NCBI GenBank assembly: GCA_023213395.1
Contig: CM041465.1
Coordinates: 47,251,741-47,315,740, forward strand
Source of the DNA: Cycas panzhihuaensis
Lineage: Eukaryota; Cycadophyta
Direction: 5' to 3'
DNA length: 64,000 nt
Shown here: in pieces, positions 10,572 to 21,753 of the stretch
Position numbering within the stretch: the first letter of the stretch is position 1
Layout of the letters: every line of letters starts with the position of its first letter
Made by a program: the position numbers and the translations under genes
The notes under the pieces: generated by a model
Told to the model about the DNA's origin: nothing
Database searches by the model: none
What the model saw: only the letters and a program-made list of their open reading frames with translations

Positions 10572-13108
10572 TGAAACGCTGACCGCGGGGCAATGACCCA
10601 ACGTCTAGCAAGGAAGGGTATGAAAACACTATGCTAAGCAAGCTAGAAAGCGAGGATCATACCTCGCAGGCCGTCCGTGCGTCGGAGCGCTGCACGGATC
10701 GCAAGGTGCCTGGTTGCTTCGGTGGCGCAGTAAGGCGAGACCCTCCTACCCTTCGGATGGCCGGGAAGGGGAAAGGAACCTCGCGCGTCGCGGTTTCTCA
10801 AGGCAATGAGAAGGCGACGAGGGGGGCAACCAACCAAACGTGGTAAAGGTATGGTGTAAATGCGGTTAAGGGGTGCAAGCAAATGGGTCTTCTAATACTA
10901 CGGTGTGCGGGGTATAGTAAAAAAAGTACGAGTAAAGCAAATGTACAAGAAAAGCAAGCGTAAAGTAAATGATTCTTTCTTTCTCCTTTTCTTATGTTCC
11001 TTTAACTACCAAAATAAATGCAAGAAACGTAAGAGCACAAAAGAGAGTATGAAAGGCACGCGGGAAATACCTGGATCCGGCGTTTGGGCAGAGACGCAGG
11101 TTTCCCTCCACGGTTGCGCTTTCTCCTGCCGTCCTCCTCGTATACGACGTCGGTTGAAAGCGGTAAAGGGGGTTCACTTACCTCCCCGAAAGCAAACGAA
11201 GACCAACTAAACTGAAATAACAGAAAGTGAAGCTCAAAGCAAAATAAACGAAAGGAAGCGTACCATGCAAACGTCGACCGGCAATGGGTCGACCTTATGC
11301 GCCCTTTCGTTCCGAACACTCCTGCGAACAATCAAACAGAATACCCTCCTCTCGAGAGAGAGGCTACGAAGTACAGAAAGATATATATATATATAGAAAA
11401 AAGAAATAAACTAGGCTAGGAAGGTATAGTCAAGCGCTAACATGCAACAAAAGGAAACGAAGTCACACGACACATACGCAACTGTCACATACCACGAACG
11501 CACCAAATGGGACGGAGTGTAGCCTCGGGATGGCTAACTCACCCACGAGAGGTCTCCACAGGGTATAGGGAAGCGGATACTAGCATGTAACAGATCTGTC
11601 ATGAGCAACGGATAGCCTATGCCAAGACGGGTACTCAAACCAACTCTCCAAAGCTTCTCTAGCCCCGTTTCCTAAGCAAGTGTGGGAGATAAAGGGGGAG
11701 AGGATAAGGGATGGAACCCTTGGGGAATAGGACAGCACTGGGGAACGGAACCCCGCCTATCTCCCTCAAACCCTCGTGTAACCCTTTATGCCGGCTAGCC
11801 CAAGAAATGGCGAAAGAGAAAGGTTGGAGGAAAAGGATGAGTTTAAGGAAAAGCGAGAAGTGAGAGCCTAGCCTAGGGCAACACTCTAATAGGCCACGAC
11901 CGCTACGGTTATTTGCATCAAATGATCAAGGAAACTCAAGGAAATACATGCACAAAGAGAGGGAAAGATTTGCAAGTAAACAATGAACAAAAAATAAGCA
12001 AAAAGCACTTAACAAGGGACACTAAATACCTCCAATGGTGAGACATGAGAGCATGTAGGTCCTTGGAAGCTTGGTGCAGCGGTCCAACCAATGCCTATGA
12101 GGTGTTGTTGCATGTCCCTTGCAAGAGAATAAGGTGGTAGAGCCTCATGCAAGTCAAAAAGCTTGGAAATGGCTCTTTGCAATGGTCTTTCTTGGTGAAA
12201 AATCTTCTTGAAAGCCTTGAGAATGTATGAGGAGGAAGAGTGCTTGGAATGGAGCTCCGTAGGGGGCAGCAATGGCCCTGCAACTCCAGCAATAGCAGCC
12301 CTTGGTGCCTCTGTCCCACAGTTGTAGATGGATGTCTCTTATCACTGTTTATGTTCTTTGTCTCTTTGTGAAGAAAATGCTCTAGGAAACTTGAAAAGTG
12401 AAGTGAAGAAAAATGCAAATGAATGAAAAAAAGGTTTTTATGTCTTGAGTGAAGCAAGTGAACGTTGGGGGCCCTCGGGCGCCTCCAACCGTTGGGAGCC
12501 ACGCGGCAATTCCGCGAAAAATCGCCATCAGGCGTGCTTCTCTTTTTTAATTTTAAGCGATCGTCTGCGGCAAACTTGGCATCTGGAACTCCGCGATGCA
12601 GCTTAGTTTATCATGATGCGGACCAATCTAAAAGAGAAAATAATGTAGAAAATCAGGTTTTTAAGGTAAAACCATAGGCTAAACTCAAAATACATTAATT
12701 AAGGGCAAGTTTACGCCATGGGCAAGTACTCAAAGTAGTGCAAAAAGCCCTAACTAAGGGTCAAACCGGGCTTAAGAAGGGTTTACGACATAAGTGGCAT
12801 GCGGTAGCACGAATAAACAGGTTGGCAAAAGCATCCCAAAAGACCATGGAGACATCGTGAGTGGTTGTACGCCATACGGGGTGTCGCATTCGCTAATGAA
12901 TGCCCCCGCTGTGAGTCGTCATAGGCTAAGAGGTGCTGTCAGGCACATGCATTATGAACAAGCAGTCAAACAGGTGCATGTGGGCAGGCACATGTCAATC
13001 AAACCATTCTAAATTACTTCCGCAATCATAAGCAAGCAAAGTAAGGGCATATACCTGCACCCACTTGTGTCGATGTGTCGCAAGTCCATTCCCAATAGCT
13101 GGGAAACA
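10572..13108 (-). mobile_element. Giant solo LTR B, young and CpG-rich
   Basis: A 2537-bp block with TG...CA ends (TGAAACGCTGACC to AATAGCTGGGAAACA) is flanked by perfect GTAAC repeats. On the minus strand it starts TGTTTCCCAGCTATTGGG, very like the C LTR start, so it belongs to the same giant-LTR lineage. No element protein is visible and there is no internal LTR pair, so I read it as a solo LTR left by recombination. Unlike everything around it, B keeps many CpG dinucleotides (GTCCGTGCGTCGGAGCG near 10671). Open frames such as 10631-10846 (+) and 12095-12502 (-) match no known domain and are probably chance products of its high GC content. A short (AT) run lies at 11381-11395. Confidence 0.85.
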
Positions 13109-13113
13109 GTAAC
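13109..13113. repeat. Target-site duplication of B, right
   Basis: GTAAC after the terminal CA of B is identical to 10567-10571. Confidence 0.9.
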
Positions 13114-14282
13114 TATCTTTACTAAAATTTAGTTTGATTCCTGCATCACCCAATTAATTGATAAAGAAAAGACTCATAGCCAAACCATAAATATGATATA
13201 CATTAAGAATAGTTTTAATCCTTCCATCCCTAAATCAAACCTTTACCCCAACATGGCATATGATATTATATGGGTGATGATTCCAAAGGAATACTTCACC
13301 TCCATTAATGCTTATATAGTCATAAAACCACTCCTTATGGGGAGTAACATGAAGTGAGGTACTAAAGTCAATTAAGCAAGACTTAACATTTGACATCTTA
13401 CCTTAAGACTGATAAATAAACATTACCATCAGTTTTATTTGAGGCCTTTATTATTATAGAAGAAGTAGATTTAAGTGACTTTCCCTTATCAACCTTGATT
13501 CTACATTGCCTGTTAATATAGCTAACGTTCCCACATCTCCAACATACCACTAGGCCTCTACCTAGAGATTTGAATATTTCTATTGATTTTGATTGTCTAT
13601 ACCTAAACCTTTGTTGGTCATAATCTAATATATAACATCTCACTGCTTATAATATTTTCATCTTGTCTCTTTTGATAATAAAGCAATATCAACTTTATCA
13701 AACTTTAGGTTAGCAGTAACTACACTATTTATCGCCATTACAAAGTTATCTAAGGAATTAGGAAGTAAATACAATAGGGTAATATACTTGTCTTCTTTAG
13801 AAATTATTACTCCAACTAAAATAAGTTGGCTTACGATTGGTGTTAAATACAATGAGATGATTTACAATCGTATCTTTATCACTCATCATGGGTGAATACA
13901 ATTATTTTCAAAGAATAGTTTATTAACTAGGGACTTTGTTTCATATAAAGACCTTAACTTATTCTATAGATCTTTGGCTATAGATTTTGAGGAAACATTT
14001 AATAATATTGTATCTAAAAGGCACAACCTTATGCAACTTATTACCTTTCTATCAAGCTTATTCTAGTCTTAACTAGCCATAGTTGTGGGCTTTATTTTTA
14101 CTATAATGATCGATTAATCCTTCTTAATAGGGATATTTTCCATCTTTAGCTTCCATAGCTCAAAGTTCTAGCTGTTAAACCTTTTAATCTATGTTTTTGA
14201 AGTGTTTGCATGGTCTTGATATATATGTTCATCAGATAAATCTCCCACTCACTAAATGGCTCCCATAGAACTAAAATCATAG

Positions 14283-14295
14283 ATCTTCTACCAAA
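14283..14295 (-). promoter_or_regulatory. E primer-binding site, degenerate
   Basis: The complement reads TTTGGTAGAAGATCT, compared with the usual plant copia site TGGTATCAGAGC that pairs with initiator Met tRNA. The first five bases TGGTA match and the rest is partly decayed. It lies just inside the LTR end, two bases from it, which supports the orientation of E. Confidence 0.55.
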
Positions 14296-14521
14296 TGTAG
14301 AGAAAATAATTAAGAGGAATAACACAATAACAAAACTTGAAATAATAATAAAAGTGAATAAATAAATCTAAGTATACAGACAAGGAATAATCAGAGATTC
14401 AAGTCTAAGCATAGACCATTTTATTAATCTGAGCAATATCTAAAGAATTATAGAGAGACCCTAATTCTCTACTCATTAGTATATCCAACCTTTTTATATG
14501 TCTTATTATAGAAGTATATGT
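14296..14521 (-). repeat. E 5' LTR, part 1 (R/U5 side)
   Basis: The stretch from TGTAGAG next to the primer site up to the D insertion is the downstream part of E's 5' LTR. Its minus strand has a TATA-like CATATAAAAA (complement of 14491-14500), giving a plausible start of transcription. The LTR resumes at 18898 beyond D. Confidence 0.7.
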
Positions 14522-14653
14522 TGTTAGAAAATATGGCAACAATGTTTTGGAGGCAAAATTTTTGATAGGTTGGTAATGTGATTTCCCCCCAAAACTTCCA
14601 TGGGGGAATCTAAGGGAGGTGGGAGCCCCGTTTGACCAGGGGGTGCAAGGGTG
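14522..14653 (+). repeat. D 5' LTR, truncated
   Basis: It starts TGTTAGAAAATATGGC and matches the first 130 bp of D's 3' LTR (18268 on). It then jumps directly into gag. About 500 bp of LTR, the primer site and the start of gag are missing, as expected from an internal deletion. Confidence 0.75.
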
Positions 14654-15200
14654 ACCAAATCAATGACGAGGTAAATCTACTTGAAGAGGTAGTTGTACTC
14701 ATTGCAGATGAAGGAAGGTACAAAAATTACTAATCATTTAAATATTTTTAATACTCTTATTTGTCAGTTAGCTAGTATTGATGTCACGAATGAGAATGAG
14801 GATATGGTTGTTACCTTATTATATTTATTACCAAAGTCTTGGTATAACATTATTACATTAATCAATTTTAACACTCCAGATGAATTAGACTATAATTTTG
14901 TTATGAGTGCTTTACTAATAGAAGAGGTGAGGAGGAAGTCTAGTCTCAAAACCTCCACACTAGAAGTTATGATAGCAAGAGGTAGAATGATTAAGAGAGG
15001 ACAAACCTCCAAGGATACATCAAGGTCAAAATCAAAAGGCAAGAAGGGTAAGCTTATATGTTGGAACTATAATAAGATAGGTCATCTTAATAAGGATTTC
15101 TACAAAAGGAAGGAGTTCTAGAAAAAGGAAGATCCTACCAAGGAGGCTAATCAGGTGGAGTCGAATCAAGGTACAAATGATAATGTCTTAGTTTACACCA
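14654..15200 (+). pseudogene. D gag, 5'-deleted
   Basis: This is UBN2-type copia capsid sequence, beginning within the domain (LYSLQMKEGTKITNHLNIFN near 14690-14750) because of the deletion. TAG codons interrupt the part before 14693. The frame is then open to 15121. The nucleocapsid knuckle at about 15058-15099 reads CWNYNKIGHLNKDF: the second zinc cysteine is Tyr and the third is Phe, so it should not bind zinc normally. A basic stretch RSKSKGKKGK precedes it, as usual in this lineage. Confidence 0.85.
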
Positions 15201-16560
15201 CATATATCCATACAAGAGTTGGTTTTTATTATATCAACCTCTTAATAGTAATGATGTACTTATAGGAAATGAAGTTTTCTATAAGATAATAGGCATTAGT
15301 AGCATCAAAATTAAAATGTTCGATGGTGTAATAAGAATATTAACTGAAGTTGGACATGTACCTGATCTAAAAAGAAATTTAGTTTTTTTGGATAAACTAG
15401 ATTCTAATGGTTATAAGTACATAGGTCATGAAAGAGTCTTGAAGGTGTTAAAGGGTGCATTGGTTGTTATAAAAGCTTTAAAGAAAGGAAACCTTTATAT
15501 TTTGGTAGGAAGTACAAATGTCAGTTATACAGCTATAGTATTAAAGACTGTAAAAGATCCAACTCAGTTATAGCATCAGAGACTTAGCCACATAAGTTAA
15601 ATAGGACTTAAGGTGTTGATAAACTATAAGTTACTTCTTAACTTGTAACTTTCAAATCTGACTTTTTAGAAAGTAGTGTAAACTCATATTTAAAGTAGGG
15701 AGTCACACTAAAAAAGGTGTTCTAGATTATGTATATTCAGATATGTGGGGACCAACCCCTATAATATCTTATAGAGGATCGTTGTACTTTATCACATTTA
15801 TAGATGATTACTCCAAAAATATACGGGTATATTTTTTAAAAAGGAAATCTAAAGTTTATAGTATGTTCAAGTAGTTTAAAGCTCTAATTAGGAAGACCAT
15901 TGGTAGGCCAATCAAATGTTTAAAAACTAATAATGGAGGTGAATTTAACTCTTTAGAGTTTGAGAACTATTACAGAGAAGTTGGAATTGAAAGGCATAAG
16001 ATCACCAACTTTACTCTACGATAGAATGGCATAGCTGAGTACATGAACATGACACTCTTGGAAAGAGCAAGAAGCATGCTGAGTAATGTAAGAGTGGAGC
16101 AAGGCTTATGGGCAAAATCTATTTACATAACTTGTTATTTGGTAAAAAGGTCACCATCACTTACAATAAACTATAAGATTCTTGAAGAGGTATGGGCTGG
16201 ATATCCATATGACTATTCAAATTTGATAGTTTTTTATTGTGATGCTTATGTCTAATAAAAGTCAACGTTTAATATTAGACCCAAAATCTAATAGAAGTAT
16301 CTTTGTTGGTTATGGTGATAGAGATGGTGTGAAGGGATATAGGTTGTGGGATCCTACTTCCCATAAAATCATCATGAACAGAGATGTTATATTCAACAAA
16401 TCTCCTTTTTGAAAATCAGATAGGATAGAAATTAAAATGAAATAGGAGTAGAAAGTTGAACATCAATGGGTCAAGCTTGAGACCTAGCTATCTTTAGAAA
16501 TGGAAATGTAAGAAGAGCTTTCTAAAGATGAATTTGTAGTTGATTTATAAGAGTATGTGG
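15201..16560 (+). pseudogene. D protease remnant, pre-integrase and integrase
   Basis: The protease is hardly recognisable. From 15316 to 15570 the GAG-pre-integrase region reads clearly (VPDLKRNLVFLDKL, then GHERVLKVLKGALVV). A TAG in place of Trp stands just before HQRLSHIS. The integrase follows in frame 2 at about 15720-16255 with YSDMWGPTPI and FIDDYSK. The second catalytic aspartate is Asn: KTNNGGEF instead of TDNGGEF. The glutamate survives in NGIAEYMN. Many TAG stops fall where Trp or Gln is usual. Not functional. Confidence 0.85.
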
Positions 16561-18230
16561 ATACTCCTCTACCAATTATTAGAAGATCTATACAAGTTAG
16601 TCATCCACTTGATAGCTATAGCCCTTCTATTTCTATTACCTTGGTTTTTAATTATGGTGAGACTATATGCTATCAAGAAGCATTAAATAATATCCATAGT
16701 GAGAGGTAGAAGAGGGCTATACAAGAAGAGATAGATACTTTGAAGAAAAATAATTCATGGGACTTGGTAGAACTTCTACATGGCAGGAAGACTCTTGGTT
16801 AAATGTGGGTTTTCAAGAATAAAATAGATGTTAATGGAAAGGTTGATAAATATAGGGCAAGACTGGTGGATAAAGGCTTTGCACAGAAAGTAGGTATTGA
16901 TTTTCATGAGATCTTTTTATTAGTTATTAAACTTATTTTAATTCAAGTTCTATTAGTACTGGTAACTTTTCTTAATTTAGAGTTAGAGTAGTTAGACGTA
17001 AAAATAACTTTTCTGCATGGATATTTAAATGAGGAGATCTATACAGATCAACCAGAAGGGTTTGTATAGGATGGTAGGAAAAGACTTATTTGTAGGTTCA
17101 GGAAATCATTGTACAACCTAAAGCAATGACCTAGGCAATTGTACAAGAAGTTTAAGACCTTCATAGATAGCCAAAATTTTAAAAGAAGTGAGTATGATTA
17201 CTATGTTTACTTTAAATTCTTGGATAATGGATTATTCATTATCTTAGTATTATATACTAATGACATATTAGTTTCAAGAAAGAGTATGGAAAAAATCAAC
17301 AAGTCAAAGGATCAATTAGCTAGGACTTTTAATATGAAGGATCTAGGAGCTGCAAAATAAATCTTAGGCATGGAGATACATAGAGACAAGAAAAATGGTA
17401 AGCTATGGTTATCACAGTAGAAATATATAGAGAAGGTGTTAACTAGATTTGGTATAGAAAATGTGAAACTAGTGAGTGTCCCATTGGCTTCCTATTTCAA
17501 GCTTTCTTCGAGTATGAGTCCTAGTAATGAAGAAGAAAAGGATTATGCATCTTATATACCTTATGCCAATGTGGTAAAAAGTTTGATGTATGTCATGGTA
17601 TATACAAGACCAAATATTTCACATATAGTCAATGTAGTTAACAGGTTTATGGTAAATCCAAGAAAGGAACATTAGGCAACAGTGAAATTGGTGCTTTGGT
17701 ATTTGAGGGGTACAAGCAACTATTACATCACCTTTGGTGGTACATGTAATAAGGTTTATGGATATGTTGATTTAGACTTTATAGGAGATTTATATAAGAG
17801 AAGGTCTACTTTAGGTTATGTGTTTACTCTTGTAAATGGTCCAATTAATTGGATGCCAAAATTATAGAGTATAATTACATTATTGACTACAAAAGTAGAA
17901 TATATTACTGTAGCATATACTTGTAAGATAGCAATCTAGCTGTAGGGTCTATTGGTTAAGCTTGGAAAGAAACATGAAAAAGGTAAAGGTATTTTGTGAT
18001 AGTCAAAGTTCCATTTACTTAGCAAAGAATCTAGCTTATCATAGTAGGATAAAGCATATTACTCTTAAGTACCATTTTATTATATAGGTTATGGAAGCAG
18101 GTGGAGTGGCACTTGAGAAGGTTAACACAAAATAAAATTGTGCTGACATGTTCATAAAACTAGTACTATTGGAGAAGTTCAAATGGTGTTTGAGTTCTCT
18201 TGGCTTACAAAAAAGGTAATAAATGGTCCA
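16561..18230 (+). pseudogene. D reverse transcriptase and RNase H, inactive
   Basis: RT reads in frame 3 from about 16680 (KNNSWDLVELLHGRKTLG, YRARLVDKGFAQK). The active-site box at 17253-17264 is YTND, not YVDD: the first catalytic Asp is Asn and Val is Thr. RNase H follows at about 17740-17950 (GYVDLDFIGDLYKRRSTLGY). At least ten in-frame stops interrupt it, almost all TAG at expected Trp or Gln positions. The frame otherwise stays in register over about 1.2 kb, so point changes rather than indels did most of the damage. Confidence 0.88.
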
Positions 18231-18267
18231 GGAAAGGTATCAGGTAAATTATTATAAAGATGGAGAT

Positions 18268-18897
18268 TATTAGATAATATGATAACAATATTTTGAAGGC
18301 AAAAATTTTGATAGGTTGACAGTATGGTTTCCCCCCTAAACTTCAAGGGAAACATCTAAGAGGGCAAGAGTCCCCCTTAACTAGGGGATGTAAGGAGTGA
18401 TGGAACCCTCCCTACAAAGAGGGGGTTTAGGGGCAATAGCCCTCGACCCAGAAAGCTAGCACTATAAAACATATGAAATTGTAAAGAGAATCGAGGTTGT
18501 TTCTTTAAAATACCCTAGATTTGATGGTCAAGATTTGTGCCTTATATGACTCTCTCATATAGACTGATTTAGAGAGTTTTCTTATCATGTTGATGGTATT
18601 TGATGTATTAGATATACTGTGAGGAATATGATAGCTAGTTATTATTGTTATGAGCTTTCTGCTGTAGATTATGTACATTTCTCTATTCTTAGATAATAAA
18701 GATCAATATCTTTCTTGTATGGATGTTTCTCTACCATACTACTAGGGTTTTACCATGTTATATCTACTGTATATATGATTCTTTGGCTTTTTGATTTATT
18801 TATTACATGTTAAATTTTAGTTTCAATTCTTGTAATTAGTTGCAAAATAGTTTAGATCTTGGTGGTGATTTCTAGTTATTGGGACCTAGTTTTCTCA
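18268..18897 (+). repeat. D 3' LTR
   Basis: 630 bp, from TATTAGATAATATG (first G of TG now A) to CTAGTTTTCTCA. It lies just after a short purine run (AAGATGGAGA). A possible TATA box is GCACTATAAAAC near 18459-18470. The right end is set by alignment with the G LTR, whose matching end reads CTAGCTTTTGACA. Confidence 0.8.
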
Positions 18898-19124
18898 ATA
18901 TATGAATTTTATAAGATATTGCCTTATAATTTTACAAATACAATGGGTATAAACTATGGGCTATAAAAGACCCCCATAAGACACCAAAATTTTTTATTAA
19001 GGGCTCCCACCTCTAAACCATAACTTGGGGTATCACTATCCTCTTAAGCCCTATTAACTAAGGGACCTTCAATAAGCCCTTGAACCCCACAAAGAGGTTC
19101 AAGTGTAATGCATATACCTCTATG
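18898..19124 (-). repeat. E 5' LTR, part 2 (U3 side)
   Basis: E's LTR continues between D and C. The block around 19026-19124 is similar to the 3' LTR remnant at 4452-4545, including the ATCACT, CCTTCAA(T/C)AAGCCCTT and CATATACCTCTATG/CATCTATACATATG segments. The last five bases CTATG (19120-19124) are repeated at 36764-36768 after C. Confidence 0.75.
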
Positions 19125-19134
19125 AGAATGCTCC

Positions 19135-21753
19135 TGTTGGGGGTACTTAAGATAACAAACACCACTAGGTGCTAGATTTAGGGTGTGAAACCTAGTATTA
19201 GGGTGTGATGGAGTCATAAGTTGCCTACATAGGGTACTCATGCACCATGAAGATATGGATTCAGGAATGCACAAGTATATTCTCTTCTTCTTTACTTAAG
19301 GATTTAAAAAGGAGGGGACCATAGTTAGATAATCCCCCTTGATAAGGGGCTAACATGGCAAAAAAAAAGGAAAATAAGGATGGAAGAAAGGGCAAGAGAG
19401 AGAGAGAATAGATAAATAAACCCAAACCCTCTTAGTTAGGCAAAAGGGTATGATATGGTTTTATTCTAATACTATGTAAGAATAATAATAACAAGAAGGG
19501 AAAGAAATAAAGAGGAGTATAAAATAAGTAAAGACCTCACTCTTTTTCCTTTTACCACTCTTTTCCCTCTTCCTTTCTAGAAAAATAAAGAAACATATAA
19601 AGGAACAAAGAAAGGGCACAAGAGCAACAAGGGAACCTCGCTCTCTTTGCCTTTATCTCTCTTTTCTCTCTTTATTCTAAAAAAGGGAAAAAGGAAGTTG
19701 TATGCTAATCAAGAGGAACAAATATGGATGAAATAAAGAAAGGGAAAAATAAAGAGAAAAAAAGGAAGATGCCCTTCTCCTACATGTAACTCTAGCTCAA
19801 TATCCCCTTATCTTCAATATTTCTTTTACTAAATGAAAAGGAAGAGAAACCTATTTCTTTTCCTACAAAATAATTTTCTTCTTATTTTGTGCAATACAAG
19901 ATACTCCTCCCAAATCCTTATTCCCCCCCTTTAATGATGATGAAACTAATATGAGCAAACTATGAAAAGAGAGAAGGAATTCTTTATAAATGGAGGTGTG
20001 GGATGAGAACAATGACAAGAATATAAAAAGGGAAGGAGTAAAGAGTAAGTGAAGTATACTTAAATTCAATAGGTGGTCAAGGATGTCCCTCCCCCTCGCC
20101 TATCTTTATCCTTTTTCTCTAATGGTCATGTTACTAGTTGAAATAGGATTATAGGGGTTCCACTTACTCGCTCCAAATAAATAAGAGCAACTAATAGAAA
20201 GTAAGCATAGGAAAATGTAAAGGAATATATGTAATAAGCTAGCATAAAACATGGACAATGCTCACCTTACAAAAGTGCACCTTCTCCAAACCCTAATGAA
20301 AATGGAAGAGGGTTGCTCCTTCTTATGCCTATAAGTTAGATCTAAAAGGAAGGCCACCCTAACAATCCTTCAACAAATCTACTTGCATAGAAAAAAAGAG
20401 TTAATTAATATATGTGATTAGGGAACATGTATGCAAGCATGTGCAACATATAGGAGAATGGTAACAAAGAAATGAAGATAAAGCAAGGAGAGGAAAAGCA
20501 CCTCAAAATAGAGTGATCGCCTTACAAGGGTAGTTCCCTTAGTTGTGTTAAGAAAAGCCTCTCTGACATGCACATGTAAAACAATGGGAAATATATGGAA
20601 AAGAAGGGAAGGAATGACCAAGTGAATCCAAACCTACCTTTAACTATTACAACTAAAAGAAAGGCTACCAAATCCCTAAAAACCCTAGCTATACAACAAA
20701 GAAACAATGAAGCAAAGATGAGAAAGATGAGAGGACGTCTAACAAAATAACAAACCAAGGTTGGATGGGGGATGCCCAATCTAATGGAGAAGAAGGATGT
20801 GATGGTTGTCCAATGTAGTGCTCTCTAATATCCTTTTACTTGTGCTAGGTTAGATCTCCACTTCTTCACCTTAGCTTCTTAAGCATGCAAGTTATGTTAA
20901 GTGTAGAAGGGTTGTCATGATAGAAATTCAACAGTATTTTAGTATGGAAAGAAGAGTAAAAGATGATAGATCTATACCCTCAAAATGGCGTGCTTTTATA
21001 GGAAAAAGTAAGGTGAGGGGGAGGTTGTTTCATTCCCATAAGGTAGAGAAACCACCACCTGAAACCAAGGTAGGAGCTAAGGAGAGAAGCTCAAATACTC
21101 ACAAAATTTGAATACAAAGTTGGTTATAAGGTCTAATGGGAGTTTCCAAGGGTTCAACAAGCTATTTTAGGTAAATATGGTATGACAGGTCCACCTAACA
21201 AGGTAGCAAAAAAGTCACTAGACCATTCAGAAGGTAGTTAGGTAAGTTAACAATTATATTGTAGCCAAATTTATGGTACTGTAGATTTGGTCGATATTAC
21301 AAATTACTCCATGGTACTATTTTCTATAGTAGAAATGGATATGGGATGATAATAGAAAGGGAAAACAAGTCCCAAAACCAGTCCTAAGGGCACTCTAACT
21401 CCTAAAGACAAACCTCAAGGTCTAAAACGATGAGTGATCGATGGGTGTAAAAGGAAAACGAGGCTAAAAGGATGAGGACGAGGCTAAAAGGCAAGTTGTA
21501 GGGCCATGGGGGAGGTCCCTTTTTCCAACTAATGGGTTAACTAGGGGGCTCTAAGGCCATATGACTGGAGTCCTAGTCATCATAAGCAAAAATAGTAGAC
21601 ATAAGCAACTAAAATATACAAACAAGCAGACATCTAACAATCAACAAAATGTATTTTATAAGGGCAATATGAGCAATGTGATGGAGGTGAATATGTGTAC
21701 CTAAAACTTACTAGTCTTTCCATGTTAATGCCATTCCCAGGAGTAGAGAAATA
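19135..21753 (-). repeat. C LTR1 (3'-most LTR), 2619 bp
   Basis: It starts TGTTGGGGGTACTTAAGATAAC and ends GAGTAGAGAAATA, where a C-to-T change has altered the terminal CA. It aligns with LTR2 and LTR3 in the same order throughout, including CACCACTAGGTGCTAG, the GA run and AATATGAGCAATGTGATGGAGGTG near the end. No coding sequence; short open frames inside are purine/pyrimidine-rich noise. Confidence 0.85.

Larger units (their letters stand above)
13109..14295 (-). pseudogene. E protease and gag, fragment
   Basis: On the minus strand, protease-to-integrase linker sequence lies next to B. Near 13300-13400 is a protease-like LIDFSTSLHVTPHKEW: the catalytic Asp is kept but the usual Asp-Ser has become Asp-Phe. 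The gag nucleocapsid at about 13505-13550 reads CWRCGNVSYINRQC, in which the zinc histidine is tyrosine, a C-to-T change. UBN2-type gag follows at 13658-13852 (SKEDKYITLLYLLPNSLDNF). Stops and frame changes are frequent. The N-terminal gag runs toward the primer site at 14283-14295. Confidence 0.8.
14522..18897 (+). mobile_element. Ty1/copia element D inside E's 5' LTR
   Basis: D has a truncated 5' LTR, gag, protease/integrase, RT and RNase H, then a complete 3' LTR. Both LTRs share TTTTGGAGGC/TTTTGAAGGC, TTTTTGATAGGTTG and the following C-run. The flanks carry TATATG at 14515-14520 and 18899-18904, each one base off the LTR end, a likely target duplication. The internal region has dozens of stops, mostly TAG, and lost catalytic residues. 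It is closely related to G at 54384-58521; D and G LTRs align over most of their length. Heavy decay suggests an old insertion. Confidence 0.85.

Noticed and set aside
10631-12677. GC-rich open frames in B (10631-10846 +, 10643-10882 -, 11002-11331 -, 12095-12502 -, 12465-12677 +)
   Set aside because: They lie within a solo LTR, overlap each other on opposite strands and have no known motif. High GC lowers stop frequency.
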